DNA from: Arthrobacter sp. AQ5-05
GTDB taxonomy: Bacteria; Actinomycetota; Actinomycetes; Actinomycetales; Micrococcaceae
Length of the DNA: 64,000 bases
NCBI RefSeq assembly: GCF_003287975.1
Contig: NZ_QMKQ01000010.1
Span: 1 to 64,000 of the forward strand
Direction: 5' to 3'
Positions within the stretch are counted from its first letter, which is position 1, and every line of letters starts with the position of its first letter. The position numbers and the translations under genes are program-made. Under the pieces are notes generated by a model. The model was not told the DNA's origin and made no database searches. It worked only from the letters and a program-made list of their open reading frames with translations. Shown here piece by piece: positions 46,205 through 54,947 of this stretch.

Positions 46205-46966
46205 ATGGAACGCTCGATTCAAGAGGTTGCCAAGCTCGCCGGCACCACCAGCCGCACGCTGCGACACTACGACGACATCGGATTGCTGCCGCCCAGCCGC
46301 ATCGGACACAACGGCTACAGGTACTACGACGAGTCCGCGCTCATCCGCCTGCAGCGCGTGCTGCTGCTGCGCGAGCTGGGACTCGGCCTGCCGCAGATCG
46401 CCGAACTCATCGCGGCCGAGGCCAACGAGTCCCGGGCCTTGACGACGCATCTTTCCCTGTTGCGTGCCGAACAGGACCGCCTGGCCCGGCAGATCGCCGC
46501 GGTGCAACACACCATCAATTCGATCCAAGGAAGCGAAAAGCTCATGGCACAAGACATGTTTGACGGATTCGACCACACATTGCACCGGGACGAAGTGGAG
46601 CAGCGTTGGGGCAAGGAGGCCTACGCCAGCTCCGACGCCTGGTGGCGCGGGCTCGGCAAGGAAGGCCAGGACGACTGGAAGCGCCGGGCGAAGGAACTTG
46701 GCAAGGACTGGATCGCCGCGGCCCGCGATGCCGGGACCACCCCGGGTTCCCCGCGGGCCCAGGACCTGGCCCGGCGCCACGTCGAGTGGCTCACCGGCAT
46801 CCCGGGAACCCCGGCCGCCGGCTCCCCCGAACACACCAGGGCCTACGTCCTGGGCCTGGCGGAAATGTATGTGGCCGACGAGCGCTTCGCGGCGAACTAC
46901 GGCGGAACCGAGGGCGCATCCTTCGTGCGCGATGCATTGGGGGCCTACGTCAAGACCATGCCGTAG
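46205..46966 (+). CDS. MerR-family regulator with TipAS ligand domain
   Basis: A 253-residue protein. The N-terminal MerR winged helix (1-75) includes IQEVAKLAGTTSRTLRHYDDIGLLPPSR. A coiled-coil dimerisation helix (about 78-112) and a C-terminal TipAS domain follow (about 130-250, with GKEAYASSDAWWRGL and a YGGTEGASFVRDAL end). TipA-like proteins sense thiopeptides or other drugs and activate their own promoter. The MerR-type promoter directly upstream indicates autoregulation. There is no obvious separate target gene; the following small gene is broken. Confidence 0.9.
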   Translation: MERSIQEVAKLAGTTSRTLRHYDDIGLLPPSRIGHNGYRYYDESALIRLQRVLLLRELGLGLPQIAELIAAEANESRALTTHLSLLRAEQDRLARQIAAVQHTINSIQGSEKLMAQDMFDGFDHTLHRDEVEQRWGKEAYASSDAWWRGLGKEGQDDWKRRAKELGKDWIAAARDAGTTPGSPRAQDLARRHVEWLTGIPGTPAAGSPEHTRAYVLGLAEMYVADERFAANYGGTEGASFVRDALGAYVKTMP

Positions 46967-46975
46967 TCTGGCCGC

Positions 46976-47185
46976 ATGGAAAGCCACACGTACACGCTGC
47001 AATATGCCGGCCAAGAGTTCACGCTCACCGAGGCCGACCACAAGAAACTGTCCAGGATCCACGGTTCGTGACTGTCCATCAGCAGCGTGTTGTACCGGTT
47101 CACTCCTTTGGGAGAGGACGGCGAGGTGGCCATTGCCGTGGGTGCCGGCGCGCAACCCTTGCTCCGGAAAAGCATCCCGGCGTAG
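46976..47185 (+). pseudogene. Small gene interrupted by in-frame TGA
   Basis: A 70-codon frame begins with ATG at 46976 (MESHTYTLQYAGQEFTL) and ends with TAG at 47183. A TGA at 47069-47071 (codon 32) interrupts it. Beyond the TGA the same frame continues as a normal-looking small protein (LYRFTPLGEDGEVAIAVGAG). The simplest reading is a nonsense-mutated small gene. Recoding is possible but unsupported by any visible element. It lies 9 bp after the TipA-like gene. Family not recognised. Confidence 0.6.
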
Positions 47186-47249
47186 GACCTCGGCCCAACA
47201 CGCCGCACCCGCGTGAGACGGTGCGGATGCGGCGGGGGGTCCCAAACCA

Positions 47250-47307
47250 CAGGTGCGTCGGCGCGAACATCTTCACCAGCGCCTGCAGCACCACGAAGTT
47301 CGGGCCC
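47250..47307 (-). pseudogene. C-terminal remnant of a ThDP-dependent decarboxylase gene
   Basis: On the minus strand this reads [19 protein letters not shown], almost the same as the C-terminus of the ThDP enzyme at 48496-50154 ([19 protein letters not shown]). The stop codon has become TGG here and no similarity is visible upstream. It is a 19-codon scar of a lost paralogue or partial duplication. The remaining sequence between 47186 and 47539 contains nothing else I can identify. Confidence 0.7.
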
Positions 47308-47539
47308 CGAATTGCCGGCGCACGCGCCGTCGAACCAGGACTCCGGCGGACCCTTCGCCAGCTGATGAGGGATTCCAAGACACCTGAAGACACCGCACGC
47401 GCCGGACGCCAGGCGCCTGCGGGACGGAGAAACAAGTCTGGCCATGGCGGGGATGCAATGTCATCCTTGAACACGACATTCCGCCGCTCCAAGGCATGGC
47501 CGAAACGTCGATCGCGCGATCTGCGGGAGGTTGGAAGCA

Positions 47540-48373
47540 ATGACAAGTGACAAACGTCGGCGGCAGCTGGGCGACAACGAGGCCCCGGTTGAGGAGGAAA
47601 TCGAGGAGTCCTTCGACCGAATCGTCGAGGAAGGCGCCCAACGCCTGGCCCGCTCCTGGACGACGATGCTGGTCACCGGGACTTTCGGCGGGCTGGAAAT
47701 CGGCGTCGGCGTGATGGCATACCTCGCGGTCATGCACGAAACTCACAACCACCTGCTGGCCGGGTTGGCCTTCGGCATCGGCATGGTTGCCCTGCTGCTG
47801 GCAAAAAGCGAGCTGTTCACCGAGGGATTCCTGGTGCCGATCGCCGCGGTCGCCGCCAAGGAGGCCAGCGTCGGCCAGCTGATCAAGCTGTGGGGCTCAA
47901 CCCTGGTGATGAACCTCGTCGGCGGATGGGTCTTCATGTGGATTGTGGTGAAGGCCTTTCCCCAATGGAGGCCCGAGCTGGACGACGCGGCCCGGCACTT
48001 CGTGGAGGCCGGGTTCACCTGGCAGTCGGTCTGCCTGGCCGTTCTTGCCGGCAGCAGCATCACGCTGATGACGCGAATGCAACAAGGCACCGACTCCGAC
48101 GTGGCGAAAATGGCAGTGGCCATGGCCGACGGCTTCATCCTCGTCGGACTGCAGCTGTTCCACTCGGTGCTGGATTCGCTACTCATATTCGGGGCCATCC
48201 ATGCAGGGGTCCCCATCGGCTACGAGGATTGGCTGGGCTGGTTTGGCTACACGGTGCTGTTCAACATGGTCGGTGGCCTGCTACTGGTCACGGCGCTGCG
48301 GATGGTGCGCAACAAGGACCTGATTCGCGAACGCCGGGAGGACGCGCCGGAAGATCCGGACGCCGCCCGGTAA
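47540..48373 (+). CDS. Formate/nitrite transporter (FNT)-family channel
   Basis: A 277-residue membrane protein with six predicted helices after a 40-residue charged, acidic N-terminus. Helix-edge motifs of FNT channels are present: AGLAFGIGMVALLLAKSELFTEG, WGSTLVMNLVGGW and VLAGSSITLMTRMQQG. It is nearest to the YfdC-like branch rather than FocA or NirC. The start at 47540 has GGGAGG 9 nt upstream. It would pass formate, nitrite or another small anion. Formate from PurU is an attractive but unproven substrate. Confidence 0.85.
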   Translation: MTSDKRRRQLGDNEAPVEEEIEESFDRIVEEGAQRLARSWTTMLVTGTFGGLEIGVGVMAYLAVMHETHNHLLAGLAFGIGMVALLLAKSELFTEGFLVPIAAVAAKEASVGQLIKLWGSTLVMNLVGGWVFMWIVVKAFPQWRPELDDAARHFVEAGFTWQSVCLAVLAGSSITLMTRMQQGTDSDVAKMAVAMADGFILVGLQLFHSVLDSLLIFGAIHAGVPIGYEDWLGWFGYTVLFNMVGGLLLVTALRMVRNKDLIRERREDAPEDPDAAR

Positions 48374-48437
48374 AGATGCCACGAGCCGTCCCTCGCCCTG
48401 GCGTCTCGGCGCAAAGGCCCACAGACGCGACAAGTGA

Positions 48438-48460
48438 CCCGGTTCCATGAATGAACCGGG
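48438..48460 (+). terminator. Hairpin after the FNT gene
   Basis: CCCGGTTC (48438-48445) pairs with GAACCGGG (48453-48460) around a 7-nt loop, in the convergent gap 65 bp after the FNT stop codon. Confidence 0.65.
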
Positions 48461-48474
48461 CCCCTTGTCCCTGC

Positions 48475-48497
48475 AGGCGGCCGGAAGCCGGCCGCCT
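48475..48497 (-). terminator. Hairpin at the end of the ThDP-enzyme gene
   Basis: AGGCGGCCGG (48475-48484) pairs with CCGGCCGCCT (48488-48497) around a 3-nt loop. The stem touches the stop codon of the ThDP enzyme. Confidence 0.65.
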
Positions 48498-50154
48498 ACA
48501 GGTGCGTCGGGGCGAACATCTTCAGCAGCGTCTGGACCACCACCACGTTTGGTCCCTGCGCGGCGAATGACTCCTCGAGCGCCTCGCGCACATTCTCCGG
48601 CTCCGCGTACCGGGCCGGCACCCCGAAGGATTGCGCCAGCGCCACGAAGTCCGGGCGGGCCAGCTCGGTGGCGGTGGCCTTGCCGAAGGCGCCCTCCATG
48701 TACTCGCGCAGGATCCCGTAGCCGCCGTCATCGACGATCAGCCAGGTGACCGGCGCGTTGTGCTGCTTGGCGGTGGCCAGCTCGGCGATCGAGTACATGG
48801 CCGAGCCGTCACCGGAGACCGCCAGCACGCGTTCGCCCAGCCCCAGCGCCCCGCCGATGGCGGAGGGGAACCCGAAGCCGAGCCCGCCGGCGCCCTGCGC
48901 GGAATGGAATTCCCCTTCCCGCGCGTCCCAGCAGCTCCAGCCCCAGTAGGCGGAAATGGTCATGTCCCAGAAGGTCTGCATGTCATCGGGCACGGCTTGA
49001 CGGATGTCGGCCATGAACGTGCGTTCCTTGGCCAGGTCCTGGGCGTCCAGGCGTGCCATGACCTTGGCCAGGGTGTCGGCAACGACCGCTTCGGGCCCCT
49101 GCCCGTGCCAGTCGGCCTCGGTCCCGCCCTCGAGCTTGCCCAGGGCCTCGCCCAGGTATTCGAGGGCGGCCTTGGCGTCGGCCCGGATGCCCAGGGCCGG
49201 GCGGTTGGATTCGAGCACGCGCGGCTCGGCGTCGATCTGGATCAGGTGCCCGCGCGGTTCCAGGGTGAAGTAGTTGCTGGTGACCTCGCCCAGCGCCGAT
49301 CCCACCACGATCAGCACGTCCGCGTCCTCCAGGACCTCGGTGACATGCCGGTCCTCGACCCAGGACTGCAGGGACAGCGGGTGGTTCCAGGGGAAGGCAC
49401 CGTTGCCGCCGGGCGAACAAACCACCGGCGCGCGCAGTGTTTGGGCCACGGCCAGCAGCGCATCCTGCGCCCCGGCCCGGCGCACGCCTCCCCCGGCCAC
49501 GATCACCGGACGGCTGGCCTTGGCCAGCCAGCGGACCGCCTCGTCGATGAGTTCCACGCGCGGGGGATGCTCGTAGGCCTCGGCCAGCGCGTCGATGACC
49601 GGCGGGACCAGCACCGGGGCGAGCAGCACGTCCTGGGGCACCTCAACCCAGACCGGGCCCTGCGGCACCGTGATGGCGTCCGCCCACGCGTCCTGGATGG
49701 CCGAGGGGATGCCGGAGGCGTGGTGGACGGTGCGCTGGGACTTGGTGACGTTGGCCGCGGAGGCCTTCTGGTCATCGAGCTGGTGCAGCATGCCCTTGCG
49801 GCGGGCGCCGAGCCCGTCCAGCGGGATCTGGCTGGCCACCACGACCATCGGCACGCTCGTGGCATAGGCTTCCTGCAGCCCGGCCAGCGAGGTCAGCGCG
49901 CCGGGACCGGTGGACAGGAAGAGCACCCCGACCTCGCCGGTGGCCCGCGCATAGCCGTCGGCGGCAAAGGCGGAGTTGTTTTCCACGCGGGAGGAGACGA
50001 AATGCAGCTTCGAGCGCGAGAGCGCGTCGAACAGCCCCAGCGCATGCTGGCCGGGGATGCCGAAGACCGTGTGGGCACCGAGCGCCTCGAGGGTCTCGAT
50101 GACCAGGTCCCCGCCGTTGCGCGTGCCCACCTCGGCGATGTCGTTCTGGCTCAT
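48496..50154 (-). CDS. Thiamine-diphosphate-dependent decarboxylase (2-oxoacid type; possible 2-ketoarginine decarboxylase)
   Basis: A 552-residue enzyme with the three domains of the acetolactate synthase/benzoylformate decarboxylase family. The cofactor-activating Glu58 ([19 protein letters not shown]) is intact. The ThDP/Mg motif starts at GDGSAMYS and ends with DDGGYG where many relatives have NN. The gene is translationally coupled (ATGA, 4 bp) to an agmatinase-family gene. In the arginine transaminase route, a ThDP enzyme decarboxylates 2-ketoarginine and a guanidinobutyrase later releases urea. That pairing is the best contextual guess, but a general 2-oxoacid decarboxylase cannot be excluded. 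Confidence 0.85.
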   Translation of the reverse strand: MSQNDIAEVGTRNGGDLVIETLEALGAHTVFGIPGQHALGLFDALSRSKLHFVSSRVENNSAFAADGYARATGEVGVLFLSTGPGALTSLAGLQEAYATSVPMVVVASQIPLDGLGARRKGMLHQLDDQKASAANVTKSQRTVHHASGIPSAIQDAWADAITVPQGPVWVEVPQDVLLAPVLVPPVIDALAEAYEHPPRVELIDEAVRWLAKASRPVIVAGGGVRRAGAQDALLAVAQTLRAPVVCSPGGNGAFPWNHPLSLQSWVEDRHVTEVLEDADVLIVVGSALGEVTSNYFTLEPRGHLIQIDAEPRVLESNRPALGIRADAKAALEYLGEALGKLEGGTEADWHGQGPEAVVADTLAKVMARLDAQDLAKERTFMADIRQAVPDDMQTFWDMTISAYWGWSCWDAREGEFHSAQGAGGLGFGFPSAIGGALGLGERVLAVSGDGSAMYSIAELATAKQHNAPVTWLIVDDGGYGILREYMEGAFGKATATELARPDFVALAQSFGVPARYAEPENVREALEESFAAQGPNVVVVQTLLKMFAPTHL

Positions 50155-51140
50155 GCCTGGCCCGCCTTGTCGTTGGCGCGCTTGTCGGCGATCAGCGAGA
50201 TCAGGTCGTAGGCGACGTGCGAGGCGGCGACGCCGGTCATTTCGGCGTGGTCGTAGGCCGGGGCGACCTCGACGATGTCGGCGCCGACGATGTTCATGCC
50301 GCGCAGCCCGCGGATGATCTCGAGCAGTTCGCGGCTGGTGATGCCGCCGGCCTCGGGGGTTCCGGTGCCCGGGGCGTGGGCCGGGTCCAGCACGTCGATG
50401 TCCACCGAGATGTACAGCGGGCGGTTGCCGATGCGGTCCCGCAGCTTGTCCACGATCTCGCGCACGCCTTGGTAGTAGACATCCGAGCTGGTCACGATGC
50501 CGAAGCCGAAGCGCTTGTCGTCTTCGAGGTCCTTCTTGCCGTAGAGCGGGCCGCGGGTGCCCACATGTGAGATGGCCTCGGTGTCGAGGATGCCTTCCTC
50601 CACGGCGCGGCGGAAAGGGGTTCCGTGGGTGTATTCGGCGCCGAAGTAGGTGTCCCAGGTGTCCAGGTGCGCGTCGAAGTGCAGCATGGCCACGGGGTTT
50701 CCCGCGCGTTCGGCGGCGGCGCGCAGCAGCGGCAGCGCGATGGTGTGGTCCCCGCCCAGGGTCACCAGGGTGGAGCCGTCGGCGGTGAGGTCCAGCGCGT
50801 TTTGCTGGATGGTCTCGATGGCTTCGTTGATGTTGAACGGGTTCACCGCCATGTCCCCGGCGTCGGCGACCTGGGTCAGCGCGAACGGCGAGACATTCAG
50901 GGCCGGGTTGTACGGGCGGATCAATCGCGAAGACTCGCGGATGTGGGTGGATCCGAAGCGCGCACCGGGCCGGTAGGAGACCCCGGAGTCAAACGGCACC
51001 CCGACGACCTTGATGTCCGCGGAGGGCACCTGGTCGATGCGCGGGAGCCTGGCATAGGTCCCCAATCCGGCGAAACGCGGAATCTTGGAGGCATCGATGG
51101 GCCCGATGTTTCCGTTGTCTTCAATGCGGATTTCTTCCAC
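50151..51140 (-). CDS. Agmatinase/guanidinobutyrase-family ureohydrolase
   Basis: A 329-residue ureohydrolase. The binuclear manganese ligands are all present: His132 (GGDHT), Asp156, His158 and Asp160 (FDAHLD), Asp247 and Asp249 (VDIDVLDP). The GTG at 51140 is preferred because GGGAG lies 7 nt upstream; a longer frame runs to 51209. It splits urea from agmatine, guanidinobutyrate or a similar guanidino compound. Coupling to a ThDP decarboxylase rather than arginine decarboxylase favours guanidinobutyrase. A TTGACT-N17-TAGCAT promoter and a partial palindrome lie upstream. Confidence 0.9.
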   Translation of the reverse strand: MEEIRIEDNGNIGPIDASKIPRFAGLGTYARLPRIDQVPSADIKVVGVPFDSGVSYRPGARFGSTHIRESSRLIRPYNPALNVSPFALTQVADAGDMAVNPFNINEAIETIQQNALDLTADGSTLVTLGGDHTIALPLLRAAAERAGNPVAMLHFDAHLDTWDTYFGAEYTHGTPFRRAVEEGILDTEAISHVGTRGPLYGKKDLEDDKRFGFGIVTSSDVYYQGVREIVDKLRDRIGNRPLYISVDIDVLDPAHAPGTGTPEAGGITSRELLEIIRGLRGMNIVGADIVEVAPAYDHAEMTGVAASHVAYDLISLIADKRANDKAGQA

Positions 51141-51190
51141 GATCTTCTCCCTCAGGGGTTTCCGGCAGTACCTGCCGCCGGCCACGTCTT

Positions 51191-51250
51191 GTTGCTCAAT
51201 ATGAAACAACCGTTGCCCTGTATGCTATTTGTGGCGCGGCTTACAGTCAA
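51191..51250 (-). promoter_or_regulatory. Promoter and putative operator of the ureohydrolase operon
   Basis: On the minus strand, -35 TTGACT (51250-51245), a 17-bp spacer and -10 TAGCAT (51227-51222). A 20-bp imperfect palindrome follows at 51210-51191 (GTTGTTTCAT/ATTGAGCAAC, 7 of 10 pairs), just downstream of the expected start, where a repressor could act. Confidence 0.6.
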
Positions 51251-51272
51251 GGCTCCCGCGCGAAACCCCGCA

Positions 51273-51578
51273 CTACATCTCCTGCTCGAGCATGGCCCGC
51301 AGCGCCGCCACGTGCCCCACATAGGCCCTGCGGCCCTCCACGGCCAGTGCGACCCTTACATGGCTCCGGCCGCCCCTGGTGAAGCGCTCGACATGGGCAT
51401 AGCGGGCATCGACCAGCTGCTTGAGGTGCTTGCTCAGCACCGAGTCGGCAACACCGAGCGCATCGCGCAGCTGGGCAAACTCGGCCCACTGCACCGGGGC
51501 CAGGGAAGCGCAGATGCGCAGGCGCACCGGAGCATGGATCAGCTCGTCAAACGCGGCCGGGTTAGACGGGTCGCTCAT
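51273..51578 (-). CDS. ArsR/MarR-like winged-helix regulator (HTH_27 type)
   Basis: A 101-residue winged helix. It opens with FDELIHAPVRLRICASLAPVQWAEFAQLRDALGVADSVLSKHLKQLVDA, the stand-alone 'transcriptional regulator' pattern. The wing is VERFTRGGRSHVRVALAVEGRRAY. It overlaps the preceding membrane-protein gene by 17 bp and is surely co-transcribed with it. The tandem ACTTTCC palindromes upstream of that gene are probably its own operators. Such pairs usually control a membrane protein of unknown function. Confidence 0.87.
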   Translation of the reverse strand: MSDPSNPAAFDELIHAPVRLRICASLAPVQWAEFAQLRDALGVADSVLSKHLKQLVDARYAHVERFTRGGRSHVRVALAVEGRRAYVGHVAALRAMLEQEM

Positions 51579-52026
51579 TGGCGTCCTTGAGTCGGTTCCT
51601 GATCGCGGAAGTCCGCATGCGGCACATGGCGTACCAACAGATGGCAAACACGACAACCCACTTGGCGGCAACCTCCCACCACGATCGGGGCTCCCAGAAC
51701 CGGCCGGCCTGCATGACAAACACGAGCAGGAACGCATTCAACACGTAGGGCCCGGAATGGCTCAGGATGGGGCGCGGCTTGGGCCGCTTGCGCATCACCA
51801 GCAGGCGCCACGCAAGCAGGGGCACAGCGAGGGTCCCGACACCCAGGAGGATCGGCCACGAAGCAACTCCGAGCAGCGCCATGACGGTGGACATGACCAG
51901 CACCAGGGCAAGCACGAAGCCGCGGGGAGCTTCCGTGGAGTGCACCATGGCACCGGAGGCGCCGTCGACCTCGGCGAGCGCCTCGCGCGGATCAATGCCG
52001 GCTGGCCAGGATTTTTCGTCGGACAT
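51562..52026 (-). CDS. Small membrane protein co-transcribed with the winged-helix regulator
   Basis: A 154-residue protein with about four hydrophobic segments (roughly 37-57, 59-80, 92-110 and 120-138) and charged ends. It has no recognised catalytic motif. It overlaps the 3' regulator gene by 17 bp. The pairing of an HTH_27 regulator with a multi-helix membrane protein is common in actinobacteria, but I cannot name its function. The start at 52026 lies directly after the tandem operators. Confidence 0.75.
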   Translation of the reverse strand: MSDEKSWPAGIDPREALAEVDGASGAMVHSTEAPRGFVLALVLVMSTVMALLGVASWPILLGVGTLAVPLLAWRLLVMRKRPKPRPILSHSGPYVLNAFLLVFVMQAGRFWEPRSWWEVAAKWVVVFAICWYAMCRMRTSAIRNRLKDANERPV

Positions 52027-52036
52027 GCAAGTCCTC

Positions 52037-52077
52037 ACTTTCCATTACGGAAAGTCTCGTCTTTCCATTATGGAAAG
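52037..52077. promoter_or_regulatory. Two tandem palindromic operators
   Basis: ACTTTCC-N5-GGAAAGT (52037-52055) and CTTTCC-N5-GGAAAG (52061-52077), both perfect, with centres 23 bp apart. They lie 10 bp upstream of the membrane protein-regulator pair and are the likely binding sites of the ArsR-like protein. Confidence 0.75.
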
Positions 52078-52084
52078 TCAAAGG

Positions 52085-52522
52085 TCAGGATGCCGGTTTG
52101 GGATTCCGCGGTCTTGCAAATGAGGCAAACAGGGCGCGGTCGGCCCCGTAGATGCAGAGGGAAATACCCGCGGACAAGGACAGGGCCTTGATGACGATCT
52201 CTTGCGGGTTTGCCGGCAGGAGCATCACCTGAACGGGCCCCACGAGGAAAACCAGCAAGACCATCCACAACACATACGACAGGGACACCGGCGGTTCGAG
52301 GGCCTCGGGATGAAATTGCCTGCGCATGATCGTGGCCACGGTGATGAAAAGAACGATCAGGGCCAGGGCGATGGCCCCGGGAATCACGAATTCCCTGTAG
52401 GCGCGCAGCAAGGTCAAGGTGGCGCCCATTGCCCCGCCCAACAACATGGCCAGCCACCAAGGTGCCCAGAGCCGCTTGGGTCGCCAAGGAACCGCAGCGG
52501 AATCTTCGGGCAGGGAACTCAC
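52085..52522 (-). CDS. Small membrane protein
   Basis: A 145-residue protein with about four hydrophobic helices (roughly 23-41, 47-65, 80-98 and 108-126) and a short charged C-terminus. The GTG at 52522 has AAGGA 8 nt upstream. It lies upstream of the tandem operators on the same strand. Its organisation resembles that of the next membrane protein, and both may belong to one membrane complex, but sequence similarity is not obvious. Function unknown. Confidence 0.7.
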   Translation of the reverse strand: MSSLPEDSAAVPWRPKRLWAPWWLAMLLGGAMGATLTLLRAYREFVIPGAIALALIVLFITVATIMRRQFHPEALEPPVSLSYVLWMVLLVFLVGPVQVMLLPANPQEIVIKALSLSAGISLCIYGADRALFASFARPRNPKPAS

Positions 52523-52700
52523 AAGCAATGTCCTTAAACGAGCGGGCGCGAACCAGGAAACGACTTCCCTGCGTATCCCGCTACAAAATGGTTGCTTTTC
52601 GCCAGCTAAATGTCAAAGTAGACCCTGTCAGGCATGTCACTAAAAGCACTTGTCCCAAGGTATATCCAGTGATGCTCAACCAGGAGTAGGGTTCACACTC

Positions 52701-54668
52701 GTGAAGAAAACAACGGGCCCCAAATACCCCGTCCAGCCCCCGCGCCGAGCGGGCGGGACGAAGCTCATTGCAGCATGGCTCAAGGACACCGACATCGGCC
52801 AGGAACACAGCCAGGAGGTTGCCGCCAAGCCGACCGGACACCGCTGGTGGCAGGTCATGTGCCTTTCGGGCCTGGACTACTTCTCGACCCTGGGCTACCA
52901 GCCGGCCATCGCGGCCCTGGCCGCCGGCGCCCTGGCCCCGCTGGCCACCCTCATGCTCGTTGCAGTCACCCTGGGGGCGGCGCTGCCGGTGTACCGCCGC
53001 GTGGCCAACGAATCCCCGCACGGGCAGGGGTCCATCTCGATGCTCGAACGCCTGCTGCCGCATTGGAAGGGCAAGCTGTTCGTGCTGGTGCTGCTGGGCT
53101 TCGCCGCGACCGACTTCATGATCACCATCACCCTTTCCTCGGCCGACGCCTCGGCACACATCATCGAGAATCCCTACACTCCCGATTGGTTCAACGGGCA
53201 ACAAATCATCATCACGCTCGTGCTGATCCTGCTGCTCGGGGCCTTGTTCCTGCGCGGCTTCCACGAGGTCATCTGGCTGGCCGTGGGGCTGGTGGCCACC
53301 TACCTGCTGCTGAACGTCGTGGTGATCGCGGTGGCCGTGGCCTCCCTTGTCTCCGATCCGGCACCCGTGGACCACTGGTGGCTGAACCTCACGGCCACGC
53401 ACTCCAATCCGTGGATGATGATCGCGATCTCACTGATCGTGTTCCCCAAGCTGGCCCTGGGCCTGTCCGGATTCGAGACGGGAGTGGCCGTGATGCCGCA
53501 GATCCGGCCCACCCCCGGGGACACCGAGGCCAACCCGCGCGGACGCATTGCCGGGGCCCGGAAGCTGCTGCTCACCGCCGCACTGACCATGAGCGTGTTC
53601 CTGGTGTTCTCCTCGGTGGTCACCACCTTGCTGATTCCCGCCCCGGAGTTCCAACCCGGGGGTGCAGCCAACGGGCGGGCCCTCTCGTTCCTGGCGCATT
53701 CGATGCTTGGCGACGGGTTCGGCAGCATCTACGACCTGTCCACCATCCTGATCCTGTGGTTCGCCGGGGCCTCCGCCCTGGCCGGGATGCTCAACCTGAT
53801 CCCCCGGTACCTGCCGCGCTTTGGCATGGCACCCGAGTGGGCCCGGGCCATCCGCCCGCTGGTGCTGGTGCTCATCGGCATCGCCGTGGTCATCACCATC
53901 GCCTTCGAGGCCAGCGTCGATGCCCAGGGCGCCGCCTACGCTACCGGCGTGCTGGTGCTCATGGCCTCAGCCGCGGTCGCCGTGACCATCTCCGCCAAGC
54001 GCCAGGGCCAGCGGTGGCGGGCCATCGGGTTCGGCACCGTGTCGGTCATCTTCGTCTACACCACCGCGGCCAACGTCGTCGAGCGCCCCGACGGCATCCG
54101 GATCGCGGCGTTCTTCATCGCCGGCATCATCGCCGTCTCCCTGATTTCCCGATTCCGCCGATCCACGGAACTGCGGGCGACTTCGGTGACCCTGGACTCC
54201 GCGGCCCTGGAGATCGTCAAGACCTCCACCGAGGATTCGATGGTGCGGATCATCGCCCACGAACCGGTGCGCCTCTCGGCCGCCCGCTACCGGCACAAGC
54301 TTGCCCACGCCAAGATGGCCAGCCACCTGCCCGAGGATGCCCGGGTGCTTTTCATCGAGATCAAGGTGTCCGACTTCTCGGACTTCGCCCAGGACATCAA
54401 GGTTTGCGGGGTCACCCGGCACGGCTACAAGATCCTGCAGGCCGAGGCCCCCTCAATCCCCACCGCCATTGCCGCGATCTGCCTGGAAATCCGCGACGTG
54501 ACAGGAGTGATGCCGCACATCTACTTCCGCTGGACCGAGGGGAACCCGGTGCGCAACCTGCTGCGCTTCCTGTTCCTTGGCCAGGGCGAGATCGCGCCGC
54601 TGACCCGCGAGGTGCTGCGCGAGGCCGAGCCGTCGATCGCCCGGCGGCCCTGGGTACACGTGGGCTAG
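52701..54668 (+). CDS. APC-superfamily transporter, KimA/YdaO-like
   Basis: A 655-residue protein with about 12 helices (roughly 60-470) and a soluble C-terminal domain of about 170 residues. The first helices read [22 protein letters not shown] and then [35 protein letters not shown]. That pattern is the one I associate with KimA-type (YdaO) high-affinity potassium importers rather than amino acid carriers. The GTG at 52701 is preferred, because TAGGGT ends 8 nt upstream (leaderless pattern); a longer TTG-started frame begins at 52650. The gene is alone. The potassium assignment is inference from recalled similarity. Confidence 0.78.
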   Translation: MKKTTGPKYPVQPPRRAGGTKLIAAWLKDTDIGQEHSQEVAAKPTGHRWWQVMCLSGLDYFSTLGYQPAIAALAAGALAPLATLMLVAVTLGAALPVYRRVANESPHGQGSISMLERLLPHWKGKLFVLVLLGFAATDFMITITLSSADASAHIIENPYTPDWFNGQQIIITLVLILLLGALFLRGFHEVIWLAVGLVATYLLLNVVVIAVAVASLVSDPAPVDHWWLNLTATHSNPWMMIAISLIVFPKLALGLSGFETGVAVMPQIRPTPGDTEANPRGRIAGARKLLLTAALTMSVFLVFSSVVTTLLIPAPEFQPGGAANGRALSFLAHSMLGDGFGSIYDLSTILILWFAGASALAGMLNLIPRYLPRFGMAPEWARAIRPLVLVLIGIAVVITIAFEASVDAQGAAYATGVLVLMASAAVAVTISAKRQGQRWRAIGFGTVSVIFVYTTAANVVERPDGIRIAAFFIAGIIAVSLISRFRRSTELRATSVTLDSAALEIVKTSTEDSMVRIIAHEPVRLSAARYRHKLAHAKMASHLPEDARVLFIEIKVSDFSDFAQDIKVCGVTRHGYKILQAEAPSIPTAIAAICLEIRDVTGVMPHIYFRWTEGNPVRNLLRFLFLGQGEIAPLTREVLREAEPSIARRPWVHVG

Positions 54669-54947
54669 GGCGCGCTGCCTCGCATGGCTCGCACCGCCGG
54701 TGGCGGGCCAGGACCCCCTCGTCATGACTCGGGTCTGCTCGATCGGGACAGTGTTCGCACTTCTTTGGCCGGGATCTTCGTTGCTTCTGCGCTGCGCCAT
54801 GCGCCACCGCGGGATGTCGCGGGGACCTCCATCCAACCCATGCCGGAGCATGAAGCCGGGCAAATCCTTCCCGTCGGCCGCGGATCACACCAGGGGAGTT
54901 GATCGGTTCCTCCCGCGTGCCGCATCCACGGGGTTTGGCAGCTTGTC

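Noticed and set aside
52530-52700. Possible ydaO-type c-di-AMP riboswitch before the KimA-like gene
   Set aside because: None of the conserved GGG-rich ydaO elements could be found in this leader, and a leaderless start at 52701 fits better.
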